From Deinococcales bacterium (GTDB taxonomy: Bacteria > Deinococcota > Deinococci > Deinococcales > JAAFIG01), in the NCBI GenBank assembly GCA_025352125.1, contig JANXTZ010000046.1, forward strand, positions 1-64,000: a stretch of 64,000 nt of DNA, given 5' to 3'. The notes under the pieces were generated by a model. That model saw only the letters and a list, made by a program, of their open reading frames with translations. It made no database searches and was not told where the DNA came from. Below are positions 50,389 to 58,385 of the stretch, piece after piece. The stretch's first letter is position 1, and each line of letters starts with the position of its first letter. A program made the translations under genes and the position numbers.

Positions 50389-51455
50389 TTCCCTTTCCCC
50401 GCCATGTTGTACGCCTGCTCGAGCATCACTTGGGTTTCTTCCCAACCCACGCACGCGTCGGTCACGCTGACACCGCACTCGAGTTTGGACTTGTCGTGAT
50501 CGCTAGGAATGCTTTGCTTCCCAGGACGAAGGTTGGATTCGATCATCATGCCAACCAAATCGTGACTCTCGTGATTGAACTTTTGCTCGAGCGCGTCATT
50601 CCAGGCGAGGCTTTGTTTGGTGTGGTCGTAACTGCTGTTGGCGTGTGAGCAGTCGATCATGACGGCAGGATTTAGTTTTGCGCTACGCATCTTGTCGGCG
50701 GCATCGAGCACGTTGACAGCCGCAAAATTCGTGACGTAATTCTTGCCACTTCGCCCACCGCGCAAAATCACATGCCCGTCAGGATTACCGTTGGTCTGCA
50801 CCACACTCGCCAGACCGTCAGAATTAATCCCCAGAAAAACTTGTGGGCTGCTCGAGGCGACAATCGCATCCACGGCGACTTGGGCGTTGCCTTCGGTGCT
50901 GTTCTTGAAACCAATCGCCATTGACAGTCCGCTTGCCATCGTGCGGTGCGTTTGCGATTCTGTGGTTCGTGCGCCAATCGCGCCCCAAGCCACAAGGTCA
51001 GACATAAATTGCGGGGCGAACGGATCAAGCATTTCTGTCGCAACACCCAAACCGAGTTCATTGACCTTAATCATCAAATCACGCGTTTGTTTTAAACCTT
51101 CCAGAAAATCGTTGGTGAAGTTCATTTCGGGATCGTTCATAAAACCGCGCCAACCAACGGTGGTGCGCGGTTTGTCCACGTAAACCCGCATCAAAATCAG
51201 CAACCTGTCCTCGTACTTTTTGGCGAGCACCGCCAGTTTTTCGGCGTACTCGAGCGTCTGGTGTGCGTCATGAACCGAACATGGTCCTGCGATGACGATC
51301 AATCGAAGGTCAGTCTTGCGAATGATGTTCCGCACTCCCGCTCGGGCTTTCTCGACGGTTTCTCGAGCGGCTTCGGAGGTTGGAAGCAGTGCTTTAATCT
51401 CACCTGGGGTTGGCAAGGGCGTAAAACTGGCAATGTTGACATTCTCGAGTGGCAT
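50367..51455 (-). CDS. aroG: 3-deoxy-7-phosphoheptulonate synthase (DAHP synthase, class I)
   Basis: The 362-residue enzyme condenses erythrose 4-phosphate and phosphoenolpyruvate, the first step of the shikimate pathway. Motifs are RLIVIAGPCSVHD, LLILMRVYVDKPRTTVGWRGF, GARTTESQTHR, ILRGGRSGKNY and VMIDCSHANSS. It is the AroG/F/H type, feedback-regulated by aromatic amino acids; which one cannot be read. AGGAG precedes ATG 51455. A terminator-like hairpin sits only about 25 bases upstream. The C-terminal tail KGKQLAVSN is encoded by a tandem repeat and may be recent. Confidence 0.94.
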   Translation of the reverse strand: MPLENVNIASFTPLPTPGEIKALLPTSEAARETVEKARAGVRNIIRKTDLRLIVIAGPCSVHDAHQTLEYAEKLAVLAKKYEDRLLILMRVYVDKPRTTVGWRGFMNDPEMNFTNDFLEGLKQTRDLMIKVNELGLGVATEMLDPFAPQFMSDLVAWGAIGARTTESQTHRTMASGLSMAIGFKNSTEGNAQVAVDAIVASSSPQVFLGINSDGLASVVQTNGNPDGHVILRGGRSGKNYVTNFAAVNVLDAADKMRSAKLNPAVMIDCSHANSSYDHTKQSLAWNDALEQKFNHESHDLVGMMIESNLRPGKQSIPSDHDKSKLECGVSVTDACVGWEETQVMLEQAYNMAGKGKQLAVSN

Positions 51456-51477
51456 GGGTGGCTCTCCTATTCAGTCC

Positions 51478-51501
51478 AAAAAAAATCCCAGCAATGCTGG
51501 G
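51478..51501 (-). terminator. Terminator hairpin in the aroG leader (possible attenuator)
   Basis: On the minus strand CCCAGC-ATT-GCTGGG is followed by A and eight T. It is about 23 bases before the aroG ATG, too close for a separate promoter in between. It either ends suf readthrough with aroG transcribed from upstream by antitermination, or acts as an attenuator. Confidence 0.65.
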
Positions 51502-51639
51502 CGGGTTTGACAAACTACAATCAACGCCTGCCCGGTGGGAAACCGAACCAATACGCATGAAAATAGTTTGAAGTGATTTGCACAGGTAAAGCGTGACATG
51601 ACAGACAAAACTTGTCAACCCTGAAACTCGAGCCACAAA

Positions 51640-51668
51640 GAATGGCGAGAATTTTCACCTCGCCATTC
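51640..51668 (-). terminator. Hairpin after sufD
   Basis: GAATGGCGAG and CTCGCCATTC pair perfectly over 10 bp. The minus-strand 3' flank is only moderately T-rich, so termination may be partial. Confidence 0.6.
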
Positions 51669-51680
51669 AAGATTCCAAAC

Positions 51681-53060
51681 TTATTCCTGAGCTTCGATAC
51701 GGTTAAAACCTTTCGGCGCTCCGACTTTATCGGCAATCACATTCTCGAGGTACTTCACCACGTTCTTGAGCGGCACACGGTTCAGCACATCCTCAAGGAA
51801 CGCCGTGACCAGCATTTTTTCCGCAATTGGCTTCGGAATCCCCCTCGAACGCAAGTAAAAGAGTTCCTGTGCGTCCACCGGACCCGTGGTGCTGCCGTGC
51901 GAGCAACGCACGTCATTCGCGTTGATCTCGAGTTGCGGCACGCTGTCGGTTCGGGCTTCGTCGGAAAGCAACAACGTGCGGTTTTTCTGGTACGCGTCGG
52001 TTTTTTGCGCGTTCAACTCCACTTTGATCAAACCAGAAAACACACCTCGAGCCTTGTCCGTCAGCACGCCCTTGAACAGCAAATCCGAGTGCGCCCGAGG
52101 TTTCTGGTGGTGCTGTAAGGTGTAATGGTCAAAATGCTGGTCTTTGTCGGCAAAGTACACCGCCAGCATCTCCGAATTCGAGTTTTCGGACAGCGCCGTT
52201 TGCACCTCTGATCGGCTGAGCGTCGCGCCCATCGTCACGTACAAGCTGTTCAATGTCGCATCACGCTCGAGGTTCGATTTGATGCGTTGAATGTGCGTAA
52301 AACCACGACCCCAATTCTGAATCGCCACGTAACGCAAGTTCGCGCCTTTGCCCAAGAACAACTCGACCACACCAAAATTCGCGGCTTTCAAATCTGGGCT
52401 GTCCTGCTCATCAATGTAGGTGACTTTCGCGTTGTCCTCGAGCACCACCAACGTCCGAGAAGCCGTAAACGTCCCCTCCTGATCGAGGTAACGGAACCCA
52501 CCGAGCGGCAACTCGAGTTCGACATTTCTTGGCACGTACAAGAAAAAACCGTTGTCCCAAAGTGCGGCATTGAGCGCCGTGAACTTGTCCTCGTCCAAAT
52601 CGGGAATCGCCTCGTAACGCTCGAGCGCCTGCGCCGTAGGGGCTGGGTACGCCGCACCCACGACGCTGTACAAATACTTTTGCACCAACTCTGGGTGTTT
52701 TTCAACCGCCGTTTTTAAGTCCGTAAAAATAACGCCCTTCGCCTCGAGGTCACTTGGCACGTCCTTAAAAATCACGCTCGAGCCAGAAAGCACGATTCGA
52801 CCCGCCGCGTCCGTGGAGGAGAGGCGATCCCGAATTTTTGCAGGCAATTCGTCAAGGCTGGCGACGGCTGGCATGGGTTGTGCAGGGCTGAAATTCTCGG
52901 GTTTGAACCTCCGAAGGTTGGTGTACTTCCACGATTCCACAGCCGTGGTTGGGACTTTGCGGTCATGGTAAATCTCGAGGGCGGAAAGTCGGGATTTCTC
53001 AAGCCATGCAGGTTCGTTGAGGCTGGAGATGGTGAAGGGGGATTGGGTTAGTTGGGTCAT
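51681..53060 (-). CDS. sufD: Fe-S cluster assembly protein SufD
   Basis: The 459-residue SufB/SufD-fold protein has a beta-helix core and the typical NDVRCSHGSTTGPVDAQELFYLRSRGIP segment (about 376-403), which contains the conserved Cys/His region. It forms the SufBC2D scaffold with SufB and SufC. Usually it is next to sufB; here about 2.3 kb of small genes separates them. The Shine-Dalgarno is weak (CAGGAG 11 bases before ATG). Confidence 0.9.
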   Translation of the reverse strand: MTQLTQSPFTISSLNEPAWLEKSRLSALEIYHDRKVPTTAVESWKYTNLRRFKPENFSPAQPMPAVASLDELPAKIRDRLSSTDAAGRIVLSGSSVIFKDVPSDLEAKGVIFTDLKTAVEKHPELVQKYLYSVVGAAYPAPTAQALERYEAIPDLDEDKFTALNAALWDNGFFLYVPRNVELELPLGGFRYLDQEGTFTASRTLVVLEDNAKVTYIDEQDSPDLKAANFGVVELFLGKGANLRYVAIQNWGRGFTHIQRIKSNLERDATLNSLYVTMGATLSRSEVQTALSENSNSEMLAVYFADKDQHFDHYTLQHHQKPRAHSDLLFKGVLTDKARGVFSGLIKVELNAQKTDAYQKNRTLLLSDEARTDSVPQLEINANDVRCSHGSTTGPVDAQELFYLRSRGIPKPIAEKMLVTAFLEDVLNRVPLKNVVKYLENVIADKVGAPKGFNRIEAQE

Positions 53061-53104
53061 GGTTGATTAACTCCTGGCTGATTGTCTTTCTTTTCTGGTT
53101 CGTT

Positions 53105-53488
53105 TTATGAAATTCTGAGGTGCAATAGTTTTGAATTGGCAGATGGTAAACGTAATTCTTTTCTTAGATTTATGCGTAGTAATTGAAGCAATTCACCTAA
53201 GTCGCCATGTCGTTGCCGAGAAAAGGTATCCATAAACTTTAGAGCTGCTTCAACTTCTTCAGGTTGACCAAATAGCTGAATGTCAGCAAAAGCGCTTTCT
53301 AATTCATTTTGATTAGGATTGTTGCTATGAATATATCTTTCTAGTTTTTGAAATGCTTCAATAAGATACTTAGTTTTTAAGTCACGTATTTTATTCCTTC
53401 GATCTCGAGACATTGAAAACCAATGTACTGCGAGCCAACCCAAGATACCCGCTAAAACTGTAAGTGCAAACTTAAGTGTATCATCCAT
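53105..53488 (-). CDS. Hypothetical membrane-anchored protein
   Basis: The 127-residue protein has one N-terminal membrane helix (LKFALTVLAGILGWLAVHWF) and a charged helical cytoplasmic part (FQKLERYIHSNNPNQNELESAFADIQLFGQPEEVEAAL). Unrecognised but similar short proteins with this layout are common. It is the last gene of the island inside suf. Confidence 0.55.
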   Translation of the reverse strand: MDDTLKFALTVLAGILGWLAVHWFSMSRDRRNKIRDLKTKYLIEAFQKLERYIHSNNPNQNELESAFADIQLFGQPEEVEAALKFMDTFSRQRHGDLGELLQLLRINLRKELRLPSANSKLLHLRIS

Positions 53489-53565
53489 TAAAATCCCTGC
53501 TACTTTCAGAATTCACTTGATATCTTTTCATTTTTGTTTTACTTATTTCAACGTGATTCTCGAGA

Positions 53566-53643
53566 TTACGCAAACTTGAGTTCTGCTGTTCTTCCTGGTG
53601 CAGGGTCTTGTGCCACAATTGCTTTTGCCAATGCCTCGAGATT
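53566..53643 (-). pseudogene. Remnant of a gene 3' end in the suf island
   Basis: Between in-frame stops the minus strand reads LEALAKAIVAQDPAPGRTAELKFA, with no start codon. Its last 25 bases with flank (53556-53580) match 54529-54553 at 23 of 25 positions, so a related 3' end existed at both places. Confidence 0.45.
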
Positions 53644-53670
53644 CTAGCGTTTATACACTTCATTGCGGTA

Positions 53671-53874
53671 TTAAACTCGTAATTCTGCCATCATTTCTAC
53701 CATCGAAATCTTTGGTTCTAACAATCGTTCTTGAATCAAACCTAATTCTGATTCGTCTGCTAAACGCTCGAGCAATTCTTCATTTCCTCCAAGTAAAGCA
53801 TTGTATTCCTCGAGCGGCAACAAAATAAAAGTTTGTCCTGTTTCATCAGTTATTTGTTGATTCGCTGCGATCAT
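53671..53874 (-). CDS. Antitoxin-like protein, orphan
   Basis: The 67-residue protein, IAANQQITDETGQTFILLPLEEYNALL..., resembles short Phd/YefM-type antitoxin N-termini with an acidic middle. No intact toxin follows; the expected place holds only remnants (53566-53643). GGGGGC/GGGG text before ATG is a possible ribosome site. It may be a decayed module. Confidence 0.5.
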   Translation of the reverse strand: MIAANQQITDETGQTFILLPLEEYNALLGGNEELLERLADESELGLIQERLLEPKISMVEMMAELRV

Positions 53875-53894
53875 TGTTTGCCCCCTTTGGCTCT

Positions 53895-54299
53895 CTAACT
53901 GCGTTCAATCCAATTCTCGAGCTTTAAACCTTTAATTCGTTCAAAATGCTTGGTGTTATCCGATATCAGTGTTTCACCAAAACTCATGGCTGTAGCGGCA
54001 ATCAAAATATCGTTATCCTCAAGTTTCGTTCCTGCTTGTTTTAAATCCCACCATATTTGTGCTGCTACTTCGTAGGTGTGAAAGTCTGGAATAACCAATT
54101 CTAGATTCTCGAGAAACGATTCAAGGGTGACTTTCTTGCGTGCAAATCGTGGATCAAATGCCCCGCGTTTTGACTCGTAATGGGTTATGGCTGAAATTCC
54201 AAGGATTTCACCGCAATCAAGAGCGTCATCGTATTGAACAAGTACAGATTCCGAATTGCGTACCAGTAAACTCACAATGTTGGTATCAAGGATCAGCAC
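53895..54299 (-). CDS. PIN-domain toxin (VapC-like)
   Basis: This protein of 134 residues has the PIN-domain acidic site: VLILDTNIVSLL (first Asp), SAITHYESKRG (Glu), LEDNDILIAATAM (Asp pair) and LISDNTKHFERI. VapC toxins are Mg-dependent RNases that cut tRNA or rRNA. GTG 54299 starts inside the preceding small gene (14-base overlap). Its last residues LENWIERS recur as a fragment at 54511-54537. Confidence 0.82.
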   Translation of the reverse strand: MLILDTNIVSLLVRNSESVLVQYDDALDCGEILGISAITHYESKRGAFDPRFARKKVTLESFLENLELVIPDFHTYEVAAQIWWDLKQAGTKLEDNDILIAATAMSFGETLISDNTKHFERIKGLKLENWIERS

Positions 54300-54489
54300 G
54301 ACTGCTCCAAGGGGTTCGTTGTATATTTTCCGTAAATGCTGTGCGTTCTTCTTCGGTGCTGTCGGCAAGTTCTCGCGCCAGTCTTTTGAGGTTTTCGCGG
54401 CGATGTTGTTCAAGAATATGTTGTAACCACTCGAGATCAGCTTCGGTCATGGTGTCAATTTTTTGGTGTAACTTTTCTTTGATGCTCAT
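54286..54489 (-). CDS. VapB-like antitoxin
   Basis: The 67-residue helical protein (SIKEKLHQKIDTMTEADLEWLQHILEQHRRENLKRLARELAD) overlaps the PIN toxin start by 14 bases. It resembles the protein at 54984-55289 in the pattern I-x-M-T-E-x-x-L-E-x-L. GAGGTGAA precedes ATG. No classical DNA-binding fold can be seen in it. Confidence 0.65.
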   Translation of the reverse strand: MSIKEKLHQKIDTMTEADLEWLQHILEQHRRENLKRLARELADSTEEERTAFTENIQRTPWSSRADP

Positions 54490-54510
54490 ATTTTCACCTC
54501 AATCTCGAGT

Positions 54511-54537
54511 TTAACTTCTTTCAATCCAATTCTCGAG
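54511..54537 (-). pseudogene. Remnant of a second PIN-toxin 3' end
   Basis: The minus strand encodes LENWIERS and a stop, identical to the final eight residues of the intact PIN toxin at 53895-54299. No more of the gene is left. It suggests a former tandem VapBC copy. Confidence 0.6.
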
Positions 54538-54554
54538 ATTACACAAACTCGAGC

Positions 54555-54896
54555 TTAGTTAAAACCTACCCATTCAAGAAGTTTATTCGACATCACTCGA
54601 GTCTCAATTTTCATTTTGTTACTTTTCTTGAGAGTATCCCAGGTATCACTCCAGTGTTTAGTCCATTTTGCAAGTTGACGTTGCATGTCAATCAGTTCTG
54701 TTTGAAGCTCAAAGTTAACTTCTGAAGCTGTCCACTCAATAAACCACATGGCTTCTCGCGCAAAACCTTTTGTACCTTCTTGGTTTTGATGTTGTTTAAG
54801 CGAATCTGCAAGCCTGTTAATGGTGACAGCCAGATTCCCAAGCCGTGTCTGAATTGGTAATCTCGAAAAGCTTTTGTAAAACATGGCTGCGTTCAT
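54555..54896 (-). CDS. Hypothetical protein of the suf island
   Basis: The 113-residue helical protein contains FIEWTASEVNFELQTELIDMQRQLAKWTKHW, a pattern I associate with small proteins common in cyanobacteria and Chloroflexi, with no known function. Its ATG overlaps the stop of the 42-residue gene (54893-54896), so they are translated together. The three genes from 55289 down form one overlapping set. Confidence 0.6.
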   Translation of the reverse strand: MNAAMFYKSFSRLPIQTRLGNLAVTINRLADSLKQHQNQEGTKGFAREAMWFIEWTASEVNFELQTELIDMQRQLAKWTKHWSDTWDTLKKSNKMKIETRVMSNKLLEWVGFN

Positions 54897-55021
54897 GGTT
54901 GTACTCCAGCGAATAATTTTTCAACAATTGATTTAACTCGAGCTTTCAAGTTTTCGTCTTGAATGTAAATACTTGGGTTGCCATCACTTGGGCGTTGGTT
55001 GATGTAAGAATCGTATGCCAT
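54893..55021 (-). CDS. Very small coupled protein (42 residues)
   Basis: AYDSYINQRPSDGNPSIYIQDENLKARVKSIVEKLFAG is encoded on the minus strand from ATG 55021. It overlaps the end of the antitoxin-like gene by 38 bases and the next gene by ATGA. The overlaps at both ends support translation. No family is recognised. Confidence 0.5.
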   Translation of the reverse strand: MAYDSYINQRPSDGNPSIYIQDENLKARVKSIVEKLFAGVQP

Positions 55022-55289
55022 TTCTTGACGGTCTACATACCAACCTGTGCCCCAACGGACGACGTTTTACAGCTTTGTTAAAAGCAGTTAAATCTTCACC
55101 TGTTGGCTCGGCTAAGGCTTTCAAATTGTCTCGAAACCGTTCAATTTCCTCGGGTGTGCGTTGTACTCGAACATCGGGCAAGTTTGGGTATTTGAATGTT
55201 GGGTCAGTGTCAATCACATTTTTCAGTCGCTCGAGAGTTGTTTCGGTCATGTGGTCTATTCGTTCACTTATTTCTTGTCGCATCGTCAT
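54984..55289 (-). CDS. Antitoxin-like protein
   Basis: The 101-residue protein, TMRQEISERIDHMTETTLERLKNVIDT, resembles the VapB-like protein at 54286-54489 over its first 20 residues and again near AFNKAVKRRP. AGGAGTGA precedes ATG 55289. The last 12-15 residues (RPSRNGIRFLHQPTPK) overlap the next gene and look out of character, so the gene may once have ended earlier or shifted frame. It is 32 bases after sufB. Confidence 0.55.
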   Translation of the reverse strand: MTMRQEISERIDHMTETTLERLKNVIDTDPTFKYPNLPDVRVQRTPEEIERFRDNLKALAEPTGEDLTAFNKAVKRRPLGHRLVCRPSRNGIRFLHQPTPK

Positions 55290-55321
55290 GATTTCACTCC
55301 TCTCGAGCATTTTAGATTGCT

Positions 55322-56749
55322 TTAACCCACCGATCCTTCCATCTCGAGTTCAATCAAGCGATTCAATTCCACCGCGTACTCGAGTGGGAGTTCTTTGGCA
55401 ATTGGTTCGATAAATCCGCGCACGATCAAACCGGTGGCGGCTTCTTCGCTCAACCCTCGAGACATGAGGTAGAATACTTGCTCGTCGTTGATTTTGGAGA
55501 CGGTGGCTTCGTGTCCGACGCTGGCGGTTTTTTCTTCAATTTCGATGTACGGGTAGGTGTCGGTGCGGCTGTCATCGTTGAGCAGCAGCGCGTCACATTC
55601 GACATTGCTTTTGGCGTTGGTCGCGCCGTCGTAAATCTTCACCAAACCACGGTAACTCGAGCGTCCAGAGTTTTTGGAAATGGATTTGCTCACGATGCTC
55701 GAGCTTGTGTTTGGCGCGAAGTGAACGACCTTGCCGCCTGCATCTTGGTGTTGCCCAGTGTTCGCCATCGCAATACTTAAAATTTCACCTCTAGCGTGTT
55801 CCTCGAGCAAGTACGTGGCTGGGTATTTCATGGTGACTTTGCTGCCCAGGTTGCCGTCCACCCATTCCATGTGAGCGCCCTGGTACACGGCGGCGCGTTG
55901 GGTCACGAGATTGTAAACGTTGTGTGACCAGTTTTGAATGGTGCTGTAACGCATCCGAGCGTCTTTTTTGACCACAATTTCGATCACGCCACTGTGAAAG
56001 CTGTCCGAGGAGTAACTTGGCGCGGTGCAGCCTTCAATGTAGTGCGCGAAAGCGCCCTCTTCGATCACGATCAGGGTGCGTTCAAACTGTCCTGAGTTTT
56101 CGGCGTTGATGCGGAAATAGGTTTGCAGTGGAATGTCCACCTTGACGCCTTTTGGCACGTAAACAAAACTGCCGCCAGACCAGACGGCGCTGTTGAGCGC
56201 GGCAAACTTATTGTCCTCGGGTGGAATAACCGTGGCAAAATACTCGCGGAAAATGTCTGGGTGCTCGCGCATTCCGTCCTCAATCGAAAGGAAGATCACG
56301 CCGAGTTTTTCCCACTCTTCTTTGAGGTTGTGATAGACCATTTCCGATTCGTATTGAGCGCCCACGCCCGCCAGCATTCCGCGTTCTGCCTCTGGGATGC
56401 CCAGCTTATCGAAGGTGCGTTTGATCTCGTCTGGCACGTCGTCCCAGGTTCTGGCGTTCAGTTCGTCGGTGGGTTTGATGTAATAGTAAATATTTTCGAG
56501 GTCAAGTCCGCTTAAGTCTGCGCCCCAGGTTGGAATGGGTTTGGAGTTGTAAATATCCAGCGCTTTCAAGCGAAACTCGAGCATCCAGGCGGGTTCGTTT
56601 TTGGCGCTCGAGATCATGCGCACAACATCAGCGGACAAGCCTTTTGGGGCTTTGATCGTGTACTTTTCGGGTTGCGACCAGCCGTATTCGTATCCGTCGT
56701 TGATTTTGGCGACTTCTGGGTTGGGTAGGTTGTCGGTGTACTGTGTCAT
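55322..56749 (-). CDS. sufB: Fe-S cluster assembly protein SufB
   Basis: The 475-residue SufB begins with the [27 protein letters not shown] segment and has the beta-helix core with [50 protein letters not shown] and the cluster region [21 protein letters not shown]. It is the scaffold on which Fe-S clusters form in the SufBC2D complex. GGAGG precedes ATG 56749. Gene order sufC-sufB-sufD is broken after sufB by an island. Confidence 0.95.
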   Translation of the reverse strand: MTQYTDNLPNPEVAKINDGYEYGWSQPEKYTIKAPKGLSADVVRMISSAKNEPAWMLEFRLKALDIYNSKPIPTWGADLSGLDLENIYYYIKPTDELNARTWDDVPDEIKRTFDKLGIPEAERGMLAGVGAQYESEMVYHNLKEEWEKLGVIFLSIEDGMREHPDIFREYFATVIPPEDNKFAALNSAVWSGGSFVYVPKGVKVDIPLQTYFRINAENSGQFERTLIVIEEGAFAHYIEGCTAPSYSSDSFHSGVIEIVVKKDARMRYSTIQNWSHNVYNLVTQRAAVYQGAHMEWVDGNLGSKVTMKYPATYLLEEHARGEILSIAMANTGQHQDAGGKVVHFAPNTSSSIVSKSISKNSGRSSYRGLVKIYDGATNAKSNVECDALLLNDDSRTDTYPYIEIEEKTASVGHEATVSKINDEQVFYLMSRGLSEEAATGLIVRGFIEPIAKELPLEYAVELNRLIELEMEGSVG

Positions 56750-56790
56750 GACGTGCCTCCTCGAATAATTTAATCTGCGGCGTGTCTTGC

Positions 56791-57585
56791 TTACAAGACA
56801 GCACCTGACGGGCTGTTCGCGCTAAAAACTGGTTTCGGCAGGCTGGCGGCGTAATCTTTGACCCACTCATAGCCTTGAGCCTCGAGTTTGGTGGCAAGAC
56901 TCTTGTCGCCGGTTTGCACGATGCGTCCGTCCACCATGATGTGAACTTTGTCAGGTTCGATCATGTCCAGGATGCGTTGGTAGTGTGTCACGATCAGCGC
57001 CGAGAAATTCTCGCCGCGCATGGCATTCACACCCTGGCAGACGACCTTCAGGGCGTCAATGTCGAGTCCAGAATCGGTTTCGTCCATGATAGCGATACTT
57101 GGCTCGAGCATCAGCATTTGCAGGATTTCGTTGCGTTTTTTCTCGCCGCCGGAAAAGCCTTCATTCAAATAGCGGTTGACCCAACTTTCATCCCATTGCA
57201 GCAACGCGAGGGATTTCTGAAGTTTGGTGTAGAACGCCATGAATTGCACCTCTTCACCGGTGCGGGCTTGAATCGCAAGGCGCAAGAAGTTGGCGACGGT
57301 CACACCAGGAATCTCGACTGGGTACTGGAACGCCAGGAAGACACCTTTGCGGGCGCGTTCATCGGCTTCCATGTTAAGGATGTTTTCGCCGTCCAGCATT
57401 ACTTCGCCGCGTTCGACCAGGTATTCTGGTGCGCCTGCAATCACTTTGGCGAGGGTGCTTTTGCCGTTGCCATTTGGTCCCATGATGGCGTGAATTTCGC
57501 CGCGTGGAATGGTTAAATTCACACCGTGCAAAATCATTTCACCGTTGACGCTAGCCCATAAATCTTTGATGACGAGTTCTTTCAT
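56791..57585 (-). CDS. sufC: Fe-S cluster assembly ATPase SufC
   Basis: The 264-residue ABC-type ATPase has Walker [10 protein letters not shown] (about 36), signature [15 protein letters not shown], Walker [18 protein letters not shown] (the SufC-specific DETDSGLD) and switch VTHYQRIL. It drives conformational change of SufB-SufD. It is the first gene of the operon; AGGAG precedes ATG 57585. The last 15 residues ([11 protein letters not shown]) are a variable tail. Confidence 0.95.
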   Translation of the reverse strand: MKELVIKDLWASVNGEMILHGVNLTIPRGEIHAIMGPNGNGKSTLAKVIAGAPEYLVERGEVMLDGENILNMEADERARKGVFLAFQYPVEIPGVTVANFLRLAIQARTGEEVQFMAFYTKLQKSLALLQWDESWVNRYLNEGFSGGEKKRNEILQMLMLEPSIAIMDETDSGLDIDALKVVCQGVNAMRGENFSALIVTHYQRILDMIEPDKVHIMVDGRIVQTGDKSLATKLEAQGYEWVKDYAASLPKPVFSANSPSGAVL

Positions 57586-57654
57586 GTTTTCTCCTGAACA
57601 ACCTCGATTTGTTGTCTGACTCGAGGTTGATTGATGTGCTGGGTCATTCCACAA

Positions 57655-57708
57655 TTGAGAATGATTCCTAACTGACCTCAGATTACACCGATAAACAGGG
57701 AATCTCAA
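57655..57708 (-). promoter_or_regulatory. suf promoter with Fur/DtxR-like box
   Basis: On the minus strand TTGAGA (57703-57708), 17 bases, TAATCT (57680-57685). Just downstream TTGAGAATGATTCCTAA (57655-57671, plus strand) is an imperfect palindrome of the kind bound by metal regulators. Repression by iron is plausible but inferred. Confidence 0.6.
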
Positions 57709-57790
57709 GTACGTTGGTCAGGATTCAGAAGACTCAGGTTTTGTGACCTGCAACTGAACCCAAGTTCGGTTTTGAGCGTATCTTGAATGT

Positions 57791-58342
57791 ATGATTACAG
57801 ACCTTAAAAACTTGGAAACCGCCACCTTTGGCGGGGGTTGCTTTTGGTGTCTCGAGCCTTTGTTCGATAACCTTACAGGTGTGACAGACGTGGTCAGCGG
57901 TTATGCGGGCGGGCACACCGTCAATCCAACGTATCAGCAGGTTTGTTCTGAAACCACGGGTCACGCCGAGGTCATTCAGATCAAGTTTGACCCAAGCGTT
58001 GTCTCTTATCAAGCGTTGCTCGAGGTGTTTTTCACCATGCACGACCCGACCACGCTCAACCGTCAGGGCAATGATGTTGGCGAGTCGTATCGCTCGATCA
58101 TCTTGTATCAAAATGCAGTCCAACTCGAGACAGCAAAAATCGTGATTGCGAACTTTGAGCAACAAAAAATTTGGGATCACAAAATTGTCACGCAACTCGA
58201 GCCTTACACGGTGTTCTATCCAGCCGAGGATTACCACCAGGAGTATTTTGCCCGCAATCCTGGGCAGGGCTACTGCCGCATTACTGTCGCGCCCAAAGTC
58301 GCAAAGTTTCGCAAAATGTTCCTCGAGAAACTAAAAGTCTAA
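57791..58342 (+). CDS. msrA: Peptide methionine-S-sulfoxide reductase MsrA
   Basis: The 183-residue enzyme reduces the S form of methionine sulfoxide. The active-site motif GGCFWC holds Cys17 and Cys20; GYAGGHTVNPTYQQVCSETTGHAEV and the late HQEYFARNPGQGYC (resolving Cys) are conserved. TATCTT, 6 bases, ATG: leaderless. It is divergent from the suf operon, and both protect against oxidative damage. Confidence 0.95.
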   Translation: MITDLKNLETATFGGGCFWCLEPLFDNLTGVTDVVSGYAGGHTVNPTYQQVCSETTGHAEVIQIKFDPSVVSYQALLEVFFTMHDPTTLNRQGNDVGESYRSIILYQNAVQLETAKIVIANFEQQKIWDHKIVTQLEPYTVFYPAEDYHQEYFARNPGQGYCRITVAPKVAKFRKMFLEKLKV

Positions 58343-58385
58343 CGACAGCCCTTCGCCTCTTCAACGACCTGATAGAATTCGCGGC

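Noticed and set aside
51520..51545. T-box-like text (CGGTGGGAAACCG) near aroG
   Set aside because: It lies on the strand opposite to aroG and lacks the other T-box stems and the specifier loop.
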